This document shows positions 1-11,887 of a DNA stretch of 64,000 bases, one piece after another. Each line of letters begins with the position of its first letter. Position 1 is the first letter of the stretch. Source of the DNA: Pezicula radicicola (Eukaryota; Ascomycota; Leotiomycetes; Helotiales; Dermateaceae); the NCBI GenBank assembly GCA_003008705.1, contig PDUO01000050.1:128682-192681 (forward strand), written 5' to 3'. The notes under the pieces are model-generated. The model was not told where the DNA came from and searched no databases. It worked only from the letters and a program-made list of their open reading frames with translations. Made by a program: the position numbers and the translations under genes.

Positions 1-1562
1 GTTTACACGAAGAATACCAGACACAAGCTGACCATCTCCAAGAAGTGCAGGAAGTGTCGCTTGTGGCAAGTAGGGAGTAAACAGTGTCTTTCGTTGTTGC
101 TGCTGCTGTTGTGCAGATAGGTTTGACGCATGTTGACTACCTTGTAGACCATGTCCATTCATTTGCGCAGCCTGCAGTGCTTGAAGCTGGTTCATTTGCA
201 ATGGGTTCAATTGCTGACCGGGGTACAATTGCTGCTGAACAAGAGCCATTTGGCCTTGTGGAAGTTGTACCAATTGAGGTTGAGCTCCATACTGAAAGTT
301 GCCAATTGAGTTAACTGATTGGTTGATAGAGCCGCGGTTACGGTGTCCAGGTTGGAAGCCACCTTGTTGTTGTTGTTGGCCTTGGGCAAAGTTGCCCATC
401 CGACCCTGCTGATCTTGCTGAGGAGCCTGCTCAGGCTGTCTCCAATTGTCGAAGTTCCTGGAACCAGTTCGAGCATGGCCACCTTGTGCGCTGGCTCGGC
501 GCTGAAAGTCATTCCCTTGGCCAGTTGCAGTGCCTTCAATGGGAGCGGGCATACCAGGGAACTGGAAGTTACCACCACCTCGCATAGCAGAGCCGCCACG
601 ACCATTTGGAGCCAAGCTTTGACTTCTACCGTGTGCGCCTCCGCGCCCACCACGGAGATTTTGGTTGTTTGGAGTGACATGGTTCCCGGTTCCTTGCGCT
701 TGGCCATTCTTCTCGTCAGTGGAGCTTTCGGTCTGTGTTCCAGGAGCGCCTGGCAGAGGGAACTGGAAGCCAGTGGTTGTCCTCTTCTGCTGAGCAATCT
801 CGGCTGCTTTCTTAGCCTCTGGTAGTGCTAACGAATGACGGCGCTGGTGTCCGCTACCGGGAGGTCCGCCACCACGACCACCACGGCCACCGCCGCCATT
901 ATTCTCACGCTGTTGTTGTTGTTGTTGCTGTCCTCCAAACTCACCAAATCCAGCCCCTGCTGTGCCTGAGGATGGAGCTGGTGGGGGACCCATACCCATA
1001 TTGGGCAGTGCCGATTGATTACGGCGATGTGACAGAGGCTGCGTGGGGGCTCCCATAGGCGCATTCATCTGTTGCTGCTGCTGTTGTTGAAGCTGACCAG
1101 GGAATTGGAAAGCATTCTGCGGTTGTAGATTCTGCATTTGTCCCTGCAGAGGATTGTACCCACCGCCTGGTGCTAAATGTTGGGTCGGCGGGATCATGCC
1201 CATATTCACATATTGTTGGTGTGTGGCCTGGATCTGCTGCTGTTGCTGTTGCAGGAGTTCGATTTGCTGCTGGATTGCAAGTTGTTCCACTATTTGTCAC
1301 CATGGCTGTCAGCGATGCTGTCCTGGTTGATAAAAGTTACAATACGAGTACGAGGAAAGATGACGACAGATAGCCTCGAGCAACATCTCAAATACTTACT
1401 TCCGGGCGAAGAGAACATGCTCATGAGTGGCGTGAGCTCGGAGGGACTTCTGCGATGTGCAATGTGCAATCGTCGGCCAGTTGGGCCCGGAACACCACCC
1501 TGAGGTGGTGGTGGTTGGGGTTGTTGCTGCTGTTGCGGCGGTTGTGGTTGTTGGTGCTCCAT
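1..1562 (-). CDS. SSD1: SSD1/Sts5-family RNA-binding protein, N-terminal part (runs off left edge)
   Basis: Partial CDS, join of 1562-1400 and 1289-1 (110-nt intron, donor GTAAGT, acceptor AATAG), 484 codons visible. SSD1/Sts5 proteins are DIS3L2-like but catalytically dead; they bind mRNAs of cell-wall and polarity genes and are controlled by the NDR/LATS kinase Cbk1/Orb6. The visible part is the low-complexity N-terminus: Q-runs, RGG-like stretches and repeated FQFP. It ends in the family hallmark TLFTPYLPQATLPALLGDGQ followed by LVSGILRVN, where the cold-shock/RNB body begins; that body lies beyond base 1. Five perfect HxRxxS sites fit Cbk1 phosphorylation (see findings). The start at 1562 (MEHQQPQPP) was preferred; an in-frame Met at 1625 would add 21 residues. 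It shares a 634-bp divergent promoter with GLE1. Family call is strong because of the TLFTPYLPQ block; exact N-terminus is uncertain. Confidence 0.9.
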
Positions 1563-2196
1563 GATTGATGGAGGTGCACGTCGAGTGCGCTTTGAAACGG
1601 GGGTGTAGGTTGTGATGCAATCCAAATGATAGTATATTGGGGGATGGTGTTAAATGAGGGCAAAGGAGGGGATTGAAGTCGGTGTCAGTAGTTGAGACAG
1701 AGGGTGAAGGAACGACTCGAGGATTCGAGGATGTGTAGGTGGGAGGATTTTGGATGGAAGTTTGGAGATGGAGAAGAGAACGTATGCGAGAGCACAGAGC
1801 GATATCCGGGAGCTGCTGGCTTGGTCGCTGCTTCCCACACCAGCCAAGCGCACCAGAGCCCAGTGCAGGCCCAGTTCAGGCCCAATACGGCTTAGTTCTG
1901 AGTGAGCTTAGGATCCTTTAACGCGGCACTCCCTTGTGCACGTGACCAGACCAGCCTGACGCACCTCAGTGCACCATGGGCCGTGGAATACGGGCGTCAG
2001 GGAGGGTCAATAGCGTACGGAACAATAGGATAATCCGCTATTGAACGCAAGGCTGATAGAGAGACCTTGGCAAGCTGAGTGTGATGAATGGAAAGTTGGA
2101 GCTCACCTTCACATCACCCTTCCACATTCTTCGTCCCCCATACACTCTTTTTTTTTTCCTTGCCTTCGACGCAATACCAATGCGAACGACGACAAC
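1563..2196. promoter_or_regulatory. Shared divergent promoter of SSD1 and GLE1
   Basis: This 634-bp gap separates two divergent housekeeping genes, so it should hold both promoters and leaders. A CACGTG E-box lies at 1939-1944, a possible Cbf1/bHLH site. A T-rich tract at 2149-2158 sits just before the GLE1 start, as is common in fungal leaders. No TATA box is obvious. The function of the E-box is inference. Confidence 0.4.
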
Positions 2197-3937
2197 ATGG
2201 GTGACCCCTCAGAACCCTCGGCAGAATTGCCATCGCTGCTGAAGCACAGTCACATCTCGCCGCGTCCATACGTGCCCGGCGCGCTGTTCGACAATCGACC
2301 CTTGGATGTCGTGCACGAAGAGATGCTTGCTGCGTCCAAATTATTCCACGAGAACGTTCGCGAGGGGGCGGTTCGAGTACTTCGAAGGACTCAGCTGGAA
2401 GAAGCCAAGAAACGTCTTGAACAGGCCGCAGCAGAAGAAGAAAGACAATCCGAGAGAATCCGAATTGAAGAGGAGCGAATTCGAGTTGAGAAGCAGACGG
2501 CAGAGAACGAGGTGCGATTGAGAGCACTGCAGGCCACCAAGGTCGAAGTTCCTCCTCCTCCTCCACCTTCACCCCCAAAACCTACCATTGTACCACCTAC
2601 ACAGACATCTACTCCTCCAGTTCAATCGCAACCAACACCTGCATCATCGACCTCGGTCATTCAACAACCCCCTGCCATTGCGGCTCAATCTGCACCACAG
2701 CTGCCATCTCAAACCCCTCCACAGCCTACGCTACCCGTCCAACAGCCAATTCCTCCCAAGACGAACGGCCTGCAGCTGGGCAATCACTCGACAGCGGCTC
2801 CACCACAAGTCCAGCCACAAGTTGCACCAACTCCGCCACAGTCTCAGCCAGCTGCTCCCAAGAAACAAGTTGTAGCTGTGCTTCCATCTCATGTCTTCCC
2901 CCAGAGTGACAGATACCTTGTCATACACCAGAACATGAAGGAATTGCGGAGGCATATGAAAGAGGAGGGAAAGAAGAACAAGCCGTTCAATCAGAAGATG
3001 GGCCAGATGCGACGACTGCTGGGCACAGCTATCGGACAGCTAATACCAATTCCCGAAGGTGCCAAAAAGGACCCCAACACTGAAGTCGTAAGCACAACCC
3101 TTAGCACTCTCCCATTACTCTTGCATCACTAAGGATCGTCTCTAGATTGAGAAGATTGCCAACACCCTCAAGGAAGCCTTGACAACTGTTCCTAGTCCCC
3201 CTATGGATCCCGGTATGGCCATGGTCACCACACCAGACCCAACTCCAGGCGCAGTTCACAATGGTGATTCGCTTCCAATGCTGTTCATCTATCTTTTGAA
3301 CATCTTGTCCAAGGCGATCATCAACCAGTTCGTCATTGAAGCTGGAGTCAACCCCAAAGCTGCTAACCACATCGGAACAACCACGGTCAAAATCTTCTCA
3401 AAGCGCGAGCTTTTGTGGCGTGGCCACACCATGATTGATATTCTCATGGCAAAGTTTAGAATTGCGTGTCCTGTAGTATTTGGCTTGCGGGGGAATGAAA
3501 AGACAGAGGAAGGCCGAGCCAGAGTTGGTTGGCGTAGAAATGACGGCGATTGGGTCTCAGAGCAGGAGCACATGACTCGAATGACTGGACTTGGTGCGGG
3601 ATACGCCTCTATCTCGCTGCGGGACTTTTCGAGGAGCAGCCTTACTAACCCTTACCCACCATACAACTACTGGCATACCTTGGGAGCCATACTCTCAACG
3701 CCACCCGGACAAACCTCGTCGACGCAGTATGTCGTCCTCAAGGCGCTTATTGATGGCTATGAGGTTAAGTTCTTTGAGTTTTACGGCCGAATGGCGCTGA
3801 CAGTGTTGGAAATGGCTTTGGTTGAATTTCCCACTCGTGCCACAGAGGCTCACGTCGCTGTCAGCTCTCTTAAGGTTATTGCCGATAAACTTAGGCGTGA
3901 TCAGGGTTTAAGGTTTCATACGGAGACGGCGGCATGA
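2197..3937 (+). CDS. GLE1: mRNA export factor GLE1
   Basis: CDS join of 2197-3087 and 3146-3937 (58-nt intron, GTAAGC...CTAG), 560 aa. GLE1 sits at the cytoplasmic face of the nuclear pore and, with inositol hexakisphosphate, activates the DEAD-box helicase Dbp5 to release exported mRNPs. Order seen: short N-terminus, a highly charged coiled coil (about residues 55-115, runs of E/K/R/Q), a Pro/Gln-rich linker (about 120-235), then the helical GLE1 domain from about 240 to the end, with blocks such as FPQSDRYLVIHQNMKELRRH, KAANHIGTTTVKIFSKRELLW and YNYWHTLGAIL. The start at 2197 (MGDPSEP) is the first Met after the T-rich leader; the reading frame stays open upstream but with no sensible protein. 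Length and domain order are normal for fungal GLE1. No sign of decay. Confidence 0.93.
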
Positions 3938-5152
3938 GTTCTTATGCATACGAATGGAGTTATAAAGGCGTTTAGCATGGAATGATCAGGAGTAAATGGT
4001 TGATATGGATATGGTCGAGGATTGAATATGAAAGCTGGTAGAGAAAAGGATATACCCAACAATGTCAACAAATTTGCTTGCAGTCGGTTTGCCGCGTCCT
4101 CTCCTCTTGTGTCACAGTCACATTGGGGTAGCACAAGAAGCGGGTGAGTAGGATATCGAGGTCCATGTACTGACGTCGTTGACCAATTGCAGACCTCAAT
4201 TACCGACCTCATGCCTGTGAAGACTCGTCTTGGTCTATCAATCCCGCCCTCGCATGTCTCGCTCAATGCTCCATGTCATTCAAACCATTTTAGCTACTGA
4301 TGGTGCCTCAAGCAGCACCGACTTGTTCAACGCATTATCAACTGCCAGACACCTACATAACACCTCTAGCAATCTCTTGCCCTAAAACTGGTCAGTTAAA
4401 AATCGATACATACTCTGCAATGCAATTCTTGGGGTATAAAGTTCGGTAATTCCATTTCCCTCGAGTACCTCACTCGGTTTAACTTAGTCCATTGTTTGGG
4501 TCGGCGGAAAGTCCCGGTCCCGGTCCAATAATGTCTCGGTTGCCGACTCGGTCGGCAGCAGAACTACAGAAGCGACGAACAAGTCTTTGGTCGTTAGGAT
4601 GACAACGCTGTACTTGAGGTGTACTTGAGATGTGCCTCAAAAGCCCAGTAACTAGTAATTCGCCGATACTTTCTGATCACCAAAGTGCAGAAAATCTTCG
4701 CAATCAGGTGACTGATATACAGCACTTGTCCATTTACCCGGGGGAGGCGTCCGTTCTTGTTCTTCCCCGCCACAACTTCTCCTCATCCCATCATTACGAG
4801 CACTCTTTTGTGCATCGAGAATGGGATGGCCGCCTTTTAGCTATTGGCGCGCCTCTCATGTTTTGCACGTTGCTCACTATATGGCGTCGTACATCGGACT
4901 CGTTTCTGACTTAGCTCATGGCAGCTTGTACTTACGTACAAAAACAGCGAGAAAAGTACCTTTGTACTGCCGGTTAAGTTGTACGGAAGGGACTCCGTAC
5001 CTCAAGTAAGTATGAGCTCACTCAGGCCAAAGTTTAGCAGCCCCGCCATTTTATTACCCCGCCAGCAAGGGAACAATATAAATAAGGTAGGACAAGAATT
5101 CAATTTCAAAATGCAGCCTCAGGTAAAGTTGCACTGTAATACAATTGTAAGT
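3938..5152. other. Intergenic region between GLE1 and GH1 gene
   Basis: No gene found in 1.2 kb; short open frames here lack fungal protein features. The right end holds the GH1 promoter. Around 4513-4527 there is a small CCCGGT repeat, with a CGG-rich patch nearby that could attract zinc-cluster regulators; this is only a suggestion. Confidence 0.5.
5077..5084 (+). promoter_or_regulatory. TATA box of the GH1 gene
   Basis: TATAAATA lies 69 bp before the chosen GH1 start codon, in a plausible position for a short leader. Seen directly; use as promoter is inferred. Confidence 0.5.
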
Positions 5153-7368
5153 ATGAGGCTTTCTTTATGGTTATTCGCAGCAGTTCCTGCACTCGCTCAA
5201 ACTATTAATTCGACTGGCTCTGTAATTCTACCCGAGAACGCTACAATTCCATCAAGTAATGGCTCCGAGATCACAAATCCGTCAGCTTTCACCACAACCA
5301 TCACCATTGACCTTCAGCGTGAGTTTCCTTCCCATCCCCTTACGAAATCCAATTAACATGGCCAGAATATTGGGACCTCTTCATAGGCCCAGTCTCAACA
5401 GCAACAGTCAATACCACCGTCTCCGCAACACCAGTTCCCACCAGCGAACTAGTTCCACCTCCACCTCTATACTACTCGCCATTTCCATCCGGAGCACAAA
5501 ACCCTTCCCTGGCCAAGAATGAAAGTTGGAAATTCCCGAGTGGCTTTTTCTGGGGGGTTTCTTCGGCTGCTTATCAGATTGAGGGGGCTATGCAGGCCGA
5601 GGGGAGGGGCCCTTCGGTTTGGGATGTCTTTACTCATAGGGCTTCCGCTGAACTTACTGTTGCTAATGATACGGGGGATGTTGGGTGTAATGAGTATTAT
5701 TTGTACAAGCAAGGTATGTTTTGTATGGCTCAGTTTAATCAATTCAGTGTTTTTGGATATTTCACTTCTTCTTGATCACCCAGTGGTGCTAGATTACACT
5801 CGAGGAATAGTGGGTGTTGAGTAATTTATCGAGAACTGCTCCGATTTCCATTCCTCTCTGAATGAAACAGCGACTAAAATTCGCTGCGATATACTATTAG
5901 ATAAGACTTACTAACACTACCCAGACATCGCCAGAATTGCAGCTCTCGGCGTACCTTACTATTCCTTCTCCATCTCCTGGTCACGAATCTTCCCCTTCGG
6001 CAAAGGTCAAGTAAACGAACTAGGTCTACAGCACTATGAAGACTTAATCGACACCTGTCTCCAATACAACGTTAAACCAATGGTCACCCTCTTCCACTAG
6101 GATCTCCCCCTCTTCCTTCAAAACGCATACGGCGAATGGCTCAGTGAAGAAATAGTCAACGATTACGTTGCTTACGCAAAAGTGGTTTTTGAAAGATATG
6201 GCAACAAAGTATCCCACTGGTTCACAATGAATGAACCAATAGTTTTCTGTGATGAATACCCTGTAAGTCCATACTTATAATAACAATCCCCTTCCAAGTA
6301 CATCACTAAAGTCTCTCAGTACCCCAAAAACTACTTCACGGCAACCACCATCCCAGAAGCAGATCAAAAGTTCTTCTGCGGTCACCATGTCCTCCTTGCA
6401 CACGCAAAAGCCTATAGACTCGGGAAATCCTTAGGTCTAAACGGGACCATAGCATTTAAAAACAACGGGGGCTACAAAATCCCCCTTACCAGCTCAACAG
6501 ATGATGCATTAGCCGTACAACGAGCATGGGATTTCAACGAAGGCTGGTTCGCAAACCCCGTTTATATAAATGGAGACTATCCCACCTACCTCAAAGACTA
6601 CGTCAGCACACTCGGTCTAGAATTTAGCGCAGAACAAAAGACATTAATAAATGGAACTGCTGATCTCTTTGCGCATGACGCCTACACCTCTTCTTTCTAC
6701 TACGCACCAGATGGAGGAGTAGAAGCCTGTCTCCAAAATACTTCAAATAGTTTATATCCTGGATGTTTCAATACATCAGATATAAATGCAAATGGATGGT
6801 ATATAGGACCAGCATCAGATCCATATACACCCTGGCTTTTTAAAGCTACAGACTGGGTACCTACTTTTCTAAAATATATTCAGGATACTTGGCCATCTCC
6901 CGGAGGTATTGCTGTTAGTGAATTTGGTTGGGCTGAACCTTTTGAGCGGTTGAAGACTTCGAAACAGGATATTCTTTATGATCAGAGTAGGACTGCTTAT
7001 TATCATGATTATATGCAGGCTATTTTGATGGCTATTTCCGAGGGGACTAATGTTGTTGGGTGTTTGGCTTGGGCTATTATGGATAATCTTGAGTGGACTA
7101 GTGGTATGTACTTTCACCTTTTGCATTCCCCACACTCCCTTTGTTTCTTTTTCCCCCAAGTTTTTTTTATAGGGAGTATGGTAGAGGGACTAAAGAGGGG
7201 AAATGTTTTGCTGATTTTTGATGTGTGATAGGATATATTCCCAAGTTTGGCTTGCAATATGTTAATTTTACTACGTATGAGAGGAGTTATGAGGCTAGTT
7301 TCTTTGAGTATGTTGATGCTTTTAAGACTTATGCGGAGGATCCTGTTGTTCCTGTTTTTGTTTCTTGA
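5153..7368 (+). pseudogene. GH1 beta-glucosidase, secreted, interrupted by one in-frame stop
   Basis: Exons 5153-5318, 5366-5713, 5925-6262, 6320-7103 and 7232-7368 join in frame to 591 codons, all splice sites canonical. The product would be a secreted family-1 glycoside hydrolase: signal peptide (1-16), a Thr/Pro-rich spacer of about 105 residues, then the barrel starting WKFPSGFFWGVSSAAYQIEG. The acid/base Glu is E275 in FTMNEP and the nucleophile Glu is E485 in GIAVSEFGWAE. Codon 230 (6098-6100) is TAG where the family has the Trp of FHWDLP, a single TGG-to-TAG change, so translation would end before both catalytic residues. Everything else is intact, so the loss is recent, a strain polymorphism, or a sequence error. 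A shorter peptide from an earlier start does not rescue the domain. It is convergent with the MFS gene, about 400 bp apart. Confidence 0.85.
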
Positions 7369-7774
7369 AGATAATATTACCTAGAGTCATAATGAGATAT
7401 TGTTGGTGGTGGGGTAATTCATAGTGGGAAAGAATTAAATATTAATGGAAAACTATTTTGTTGTTACGACACGAATACCGAATGAAACAAGATTCATAAT
7501 TCTAATAGAACGAGATGAACTATTTGACTAGGGGCGACTTATTTACTATTCGGAGATATCACTGTTGGCAGGTTCATCACGACAATCGGAACGTTGTTAC
7601 ATAGGAGATAGGAATTTTACGAATGTAAAAATACCCATCTTCAGAAAGATCTATTCAGCACCGTCTGTTTCTCATCCCTTTGCTAGCATAAGATTCGGGG
7701 TGAAACAGAAAGCAATATTGACCAGAGTTCAAACTCGTTCGAGGCAACCTTAAACAGCTCCAGTCATTGATTTC
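7369..7774. other. Convergent 3' region between GH1 and MFS genes
   Basis: This 406-bp AT-rich gap should hold both 3' UTRs and polyadenylation signals. No open frame with recognisable features was found. Confidence 0.5.
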
Positions 7775-9436
7775 TCACTCCCTCCTCTTATGAACCTTCG
7801 GTACCAAAGCCCAACTCAATCCCATCGCAACAAGCAACCCAACAAGAACAGGCTGAAGTGTTCCAACACCCGCTTTAGTAGCAATAACACCAGTAACAGC
7901 CGGGAAAACCGCTGCGCCAGCTTGAGCAATTACGAAGATAAGACCTACAGGCAACCAATGTCAGTCAAAACCAACGACAAAGGTGAGAACGTTCAATACG
8001 AACCAAGAGCCGAAGCATGTATCTCCCTCGGAATCAACTTCGTAGCAACCGAGATTCCCTACATTCAATCAGTCCCATCTCTACACTACCCTTCAATGTA
8101 ACCAGAGACTTACAGTAGCAAAATTCGGCCCTAACAAAAATCCCATACCAGTTACCACAATAGCACTACTTACCAAATTATCCACCCTCCAAAACACAAC
8201 CTGTAAAGCACAACACAAGATCGAATATAAAAGCAACATCTTCTTTTCTCCGAAACGATGAGTTGGTTCCGGGAGGAGAAGTCGACCGAGTGTTGTTCCT
8301 CCGTAAAAGGCTGTGGGTATGTAACCTGCTTTTCCGAGGGCGATGTGTCGGATTTGAACGAGGTATTCGACCAGCCAACCTTTATTCTATTAGTCCAAAT
8401 CAAGTAGCTTTTTCAGGTAAAATACCCATGGATAGGTATATAAGATTGACTTACCACCAGCAGTAAAAGCAGCCCCAAGATAAAAGAAATAAAATAAACT
8501 CAACAACCAAACCGCTTTCCTCCTCAACGTCTCCTTCGTCTCCTTCCAAACCGTTTCCCCTCTCCCTCTCTCCCCCCCCTCCTCCCCCATCTCACCACCA
8601 CCACCACCCTGCCTCCCAAAAACAACCTCATCCCTAAAAGACCAGCCCACCAACCCCAAATTCAACACCCCCAACCCAAGCGGAAAATAATAGAAATATG
8701 ACCAATCTACAGGCGTAGAAGAAGCAATAGCAGTAGCAACCAAAGGACCAATAAGAAGTCCAATACTATAACTAGCATGTATAACACCCAACCAACGATG
8801 CGCAGCTTTAATACTCGAAACGAAAGTATTCGCTTGAGAATCTTGAAACGCTTGACCAATTGAGACAAGGAAAAATGTTATACAGAAAAGTGGGAATGGT
8901 GGTTTCTATTTTCCCCTTCAATTAGCTCATAACCACCCTTCAAAAATAAACGGACAAGATCTACGTACCCAAACCCTCAAAATCTGAGCCAATAATTGTA
9001 TCCCAGCACCAGTAATCAAAGTCCCACCAGCCCCGGTAGAAACTCTTAGGATACCACCTACTAACGCGGCGACTACCCAACCGCAAAATGCACTTGTGTA
9101 GATTATTGAGATGGAACTGGTTGTTATGGTGTAGCTGATTAGCATGTATGGGATCAGGGAGCCCAGACTTCCATCGTTTATACCTGCTACGAAGAAGGCG
9201 AAGCAGGCGCTGAGGAGTTTTAGGGATGTGGCGAAGGTGAGGGTGCATTCTGGGGGGACGGTTGTTGTTGGGGTAGGTGATGGTTGAGTTTGTGTTTCTG
9301 CTTGGGATTGGGATTGAGATTGGAATTGGGATGGGAGGGTGGTTAGTTGTTGAGTTGGTGGTGCTGGGTTCAGTTGATCTAGGGAGATCTCTTCGTGTCC
9401 CTGTTCCGTTTGTGAATGTTGTATATCTCTCGCCAT
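7775..9436 (-). CDS. MFS transporter, similar to yeast BSC6-type/fucose-permease-like carriers
   Basis: CDS join of 9436-8969, 8905-8455, 8379-8114, 8058-8004 and 7944-7775; 469 aa, all phases close. Major facilitator membrane carrier, about 11-12 membrane helices. The first 70 residues are a Gln/Ser/Thr-rich cytosolic tail; helices start near LLSACFAFFVAGINDGSLG. The central loop is Gly/Glu-rich (about 255-280). The C-terminal half has GGWLVEYLVQIRHIALGKAG, NLVSSAIVVTGMGFLLGPNF and LIFVIAQAGAAVFPAVTG, as in the BSC6-like group. The GTAAGT at 8173-8168 is not taken as a donor because reading through it gives the conserved helix NLVSSAIVV. The last donor is the less usual GTTCGT. Substrate unknown; the neighbouring GH1 gene hints at a sugar but that is weak. 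An upstream in-frame Met at 9481 is possible. Confidence 0.85.
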
Positions 9437-9909
9437 TTTGAAGTATGGAGGTCTTATTCTGACAACGAAACAAAAACACAAGAATAAAACTGGAGCGTAG
9501 ATCGTTCTGATTTATTTCAGAGCACAACTAGGCGACCGGTGTCAATAAATACCTTCCATTGTTTATATTCCCCCACCTTCTGTATTACCAACTCCTGCTC
9601 ATTACCAACTCCTGCTTCATTTGTATACCGTATTACGTATTCCGTATTCGTCTACCCCAGACTTCGGGAATATCTCGGGTGATTCTTTCTAGGCGGCCCG
9701 TCTGCCGTTAGTGCTAATCATCGTCATCGCTTAATGCAGAGGGGAAGATTCCTTCTTTTCCGACTGGTTGGCTAAATAGTGGTGAAATCAATGGAAATGC
9801 TAACTTACTTAGATTATAAACTCTCACAAAAAGCCTTTAGTAAGAATGACGAAACTGAAAACTAATTAATTCCACGGTGGCAAATAAAGTAGTTGGTAAT
9901 GTTGCGAAG
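9437..9909. other. Upstream region of the MFS gene
   Basis: About 470 bp with no gene. It should contain the MFS promoter. A small repeated block, in which ATTACCAACTCCTGCT occurs twice, lies near 9588-9620. It ends at the foldback palindromes. Confidence 0.4.
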
Positions 9910-10027
9910 TACGAAGGATAGATTTTTTGCACTTGAGCCTGGTCCAAGCGTTTTAGCTGTGAAATGGATTGATTTGGGTGAAGAAACGCTTGGACCAGGC
10001 TCAAGTGCAAAAAATCTATCCTTCGTA
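9910..10027. repeat. Perfect foldback palindrome 1 (44-nt arms, 30-nt loop)
   Basis: Arms 9910-9953 and 9984-10027 are exact reverse complements over 44 nt; the loop is 9954-9983. Arms begin TACGAAGGAT and end TGGTCCAAGCGTTT. The outer TA on each side could be a Tc1/mariner-type target duplication, so this may be a foldback MITE. A transcript would form a 44-bp hairpin that could feed Dicer. Confidence 0.9.
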
Positions 10028-10056
10028 TAGGTACTGCATTTGTCATCTGCAAAAGA

Positions 10057-10177
10057 CTACGAAGGACAAGTTAATAAGTAATGGGCATGGTCCAAGCGTT
10101 TCCTCACCTAAAGTCAGTACGTTCTGCAGTAGAAACGCTTGGACCATGCCCATTACTTATTAACTTGTCCTTCGTAG
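10057..10177. repeat. Perfect foldback palindrome 2 (46-nt arms, 29-nt loop)
   Basis: Arms 10057-10102 and 10132-10177 are exact reverse complements over 46 nt; loop 10103-10131. It shares the outer CTACGAAGGA-type end and the inner TGGTCCAAGCGTTT block with palindrome 1, but the middle 20 or so bases of the arms differ completely while staying perfectly paired. It lies 29 bp after palindrome 1. Confidence 0.9.
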
Positions 10178-10995
10178 AAGGATAGATTTAACGCTAAGTA
10201 GCATACTATCACTAGCACCAAAAAAAAAAAAAATTGGAATCTATCATAGTGCGTAATTGTGATAAATTAAAACAAGGTAAAGAGCAAAAATATATCAGTA
10301 GTGAGTAGGAGAGAGAACAGAATTAAGATGATACAACAAGAACAATTTTGTGGTTTTCATATTCATGTGTAAGGCCTGCCGGTACGTATATTTTCATTGT
10401 AGACAAGTTTGACTTGAGTGATAGTACCCAGGAACAAAAGGTAGCTTTCCTCGGCTAACCCTAACTCTGTCTCGCCTATGAACCAGGTTAAACGACAGCA
10501 TGGTGTAGTATTTAACTCGGACTGGACATTAGGTGGACCATTTGGTTTAAGTAAGTCGCTTAAGTCAAGTACCTCGATCTGCTCCTATGTCGAACACTTT
10601 ACATGACTTTAGTAACCTCATTGGATCATACAACTGACTCGATCTCAGACTCACTTTTTTTGGTACCACGGTTGCTAGAAGATACGCATCCAAGCGACAT
10701 TGATTTTTTACAGATATGTACTATGTGATAAAGAATATATACAAGAAAACCACAACTCTCCAGAGTTCCACTTTTCAAATTCCCTGATTCCTGATTCCTG
10801 ATTCCTGGCGTTGTTCCAATGTTACAAATCAAAAGGCTTTTTTTTTTCAAAGAGAGAAAGAAGAGGACATGGAAGAGGTGCTGTAGAAGTTGGCATGCGG
10901 CAGATGACTTTCCAAGCACCAAGTAAACGACGCCAACACACAGCAACCATTAAAATAAGATCCAAAGTCCGCCAGTACTTTCACAAAGAGATCAA
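10178..10995. other. Intergenic region before the xylanase gene
   Basis: No gene found. It contains A-runs (for example near 10221) and a short tandem repeat of the heptamer CTGATTC at about 10783-10806. The right end should be the 3' region of the xylanase gene. Confidence 0.4.
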
Positions 10996-11786
<791 letters not shown>

Positions 11787-11880
11787 TTACGAGTAGTAAG
11801 GTTGATGATAATGAATGACTTTTCTGTAGCTGTGATTGCTGTTGGTGATGGTGCTCTTTACCGTGAGAGAAAGGCCTTCC

Positions 11881-11887
11881 TTTTATA
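11881..11887 (-). promoter_or_regulatory. TATA box of the xylanase gene
   Basis: TATAAAA on the minus strand, about 110 bp before the xylanase ATG. Further upstream, near 11950-11960, the minus strand has GGCTAT, which matches a loose XlnR/XYR1 consensus GGCWWW; that second point is weak. Confidence 0.55.

Noticed and set aside
207..1303. Long open frames on both strands across the SSD1 N-terminus
   Set aside because: They are shadows of the Gln-rich repeats; only the frame that ends in TLFTPYLPQATLPALL and splices at 1399/1290 gives family sequence.
2114..2578. 154-codon antisense frame over the GLE1 start
   Set aside because: Antisense to a clear GLE1 coding exon, with no motif or splice support.
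8168..8173. GTAAGT as an intron donor in the MFS gene
   Set aside because: Reading through it encodes a conserved transmembrane helix; using it would delete that helix.
9910..10177. CRISPR-like array
   Set aside because: The regular 29-30 nt spacing looked like spacers, but repeats alternate in orientation, there are only two hairpins, and this is a eukaryote.
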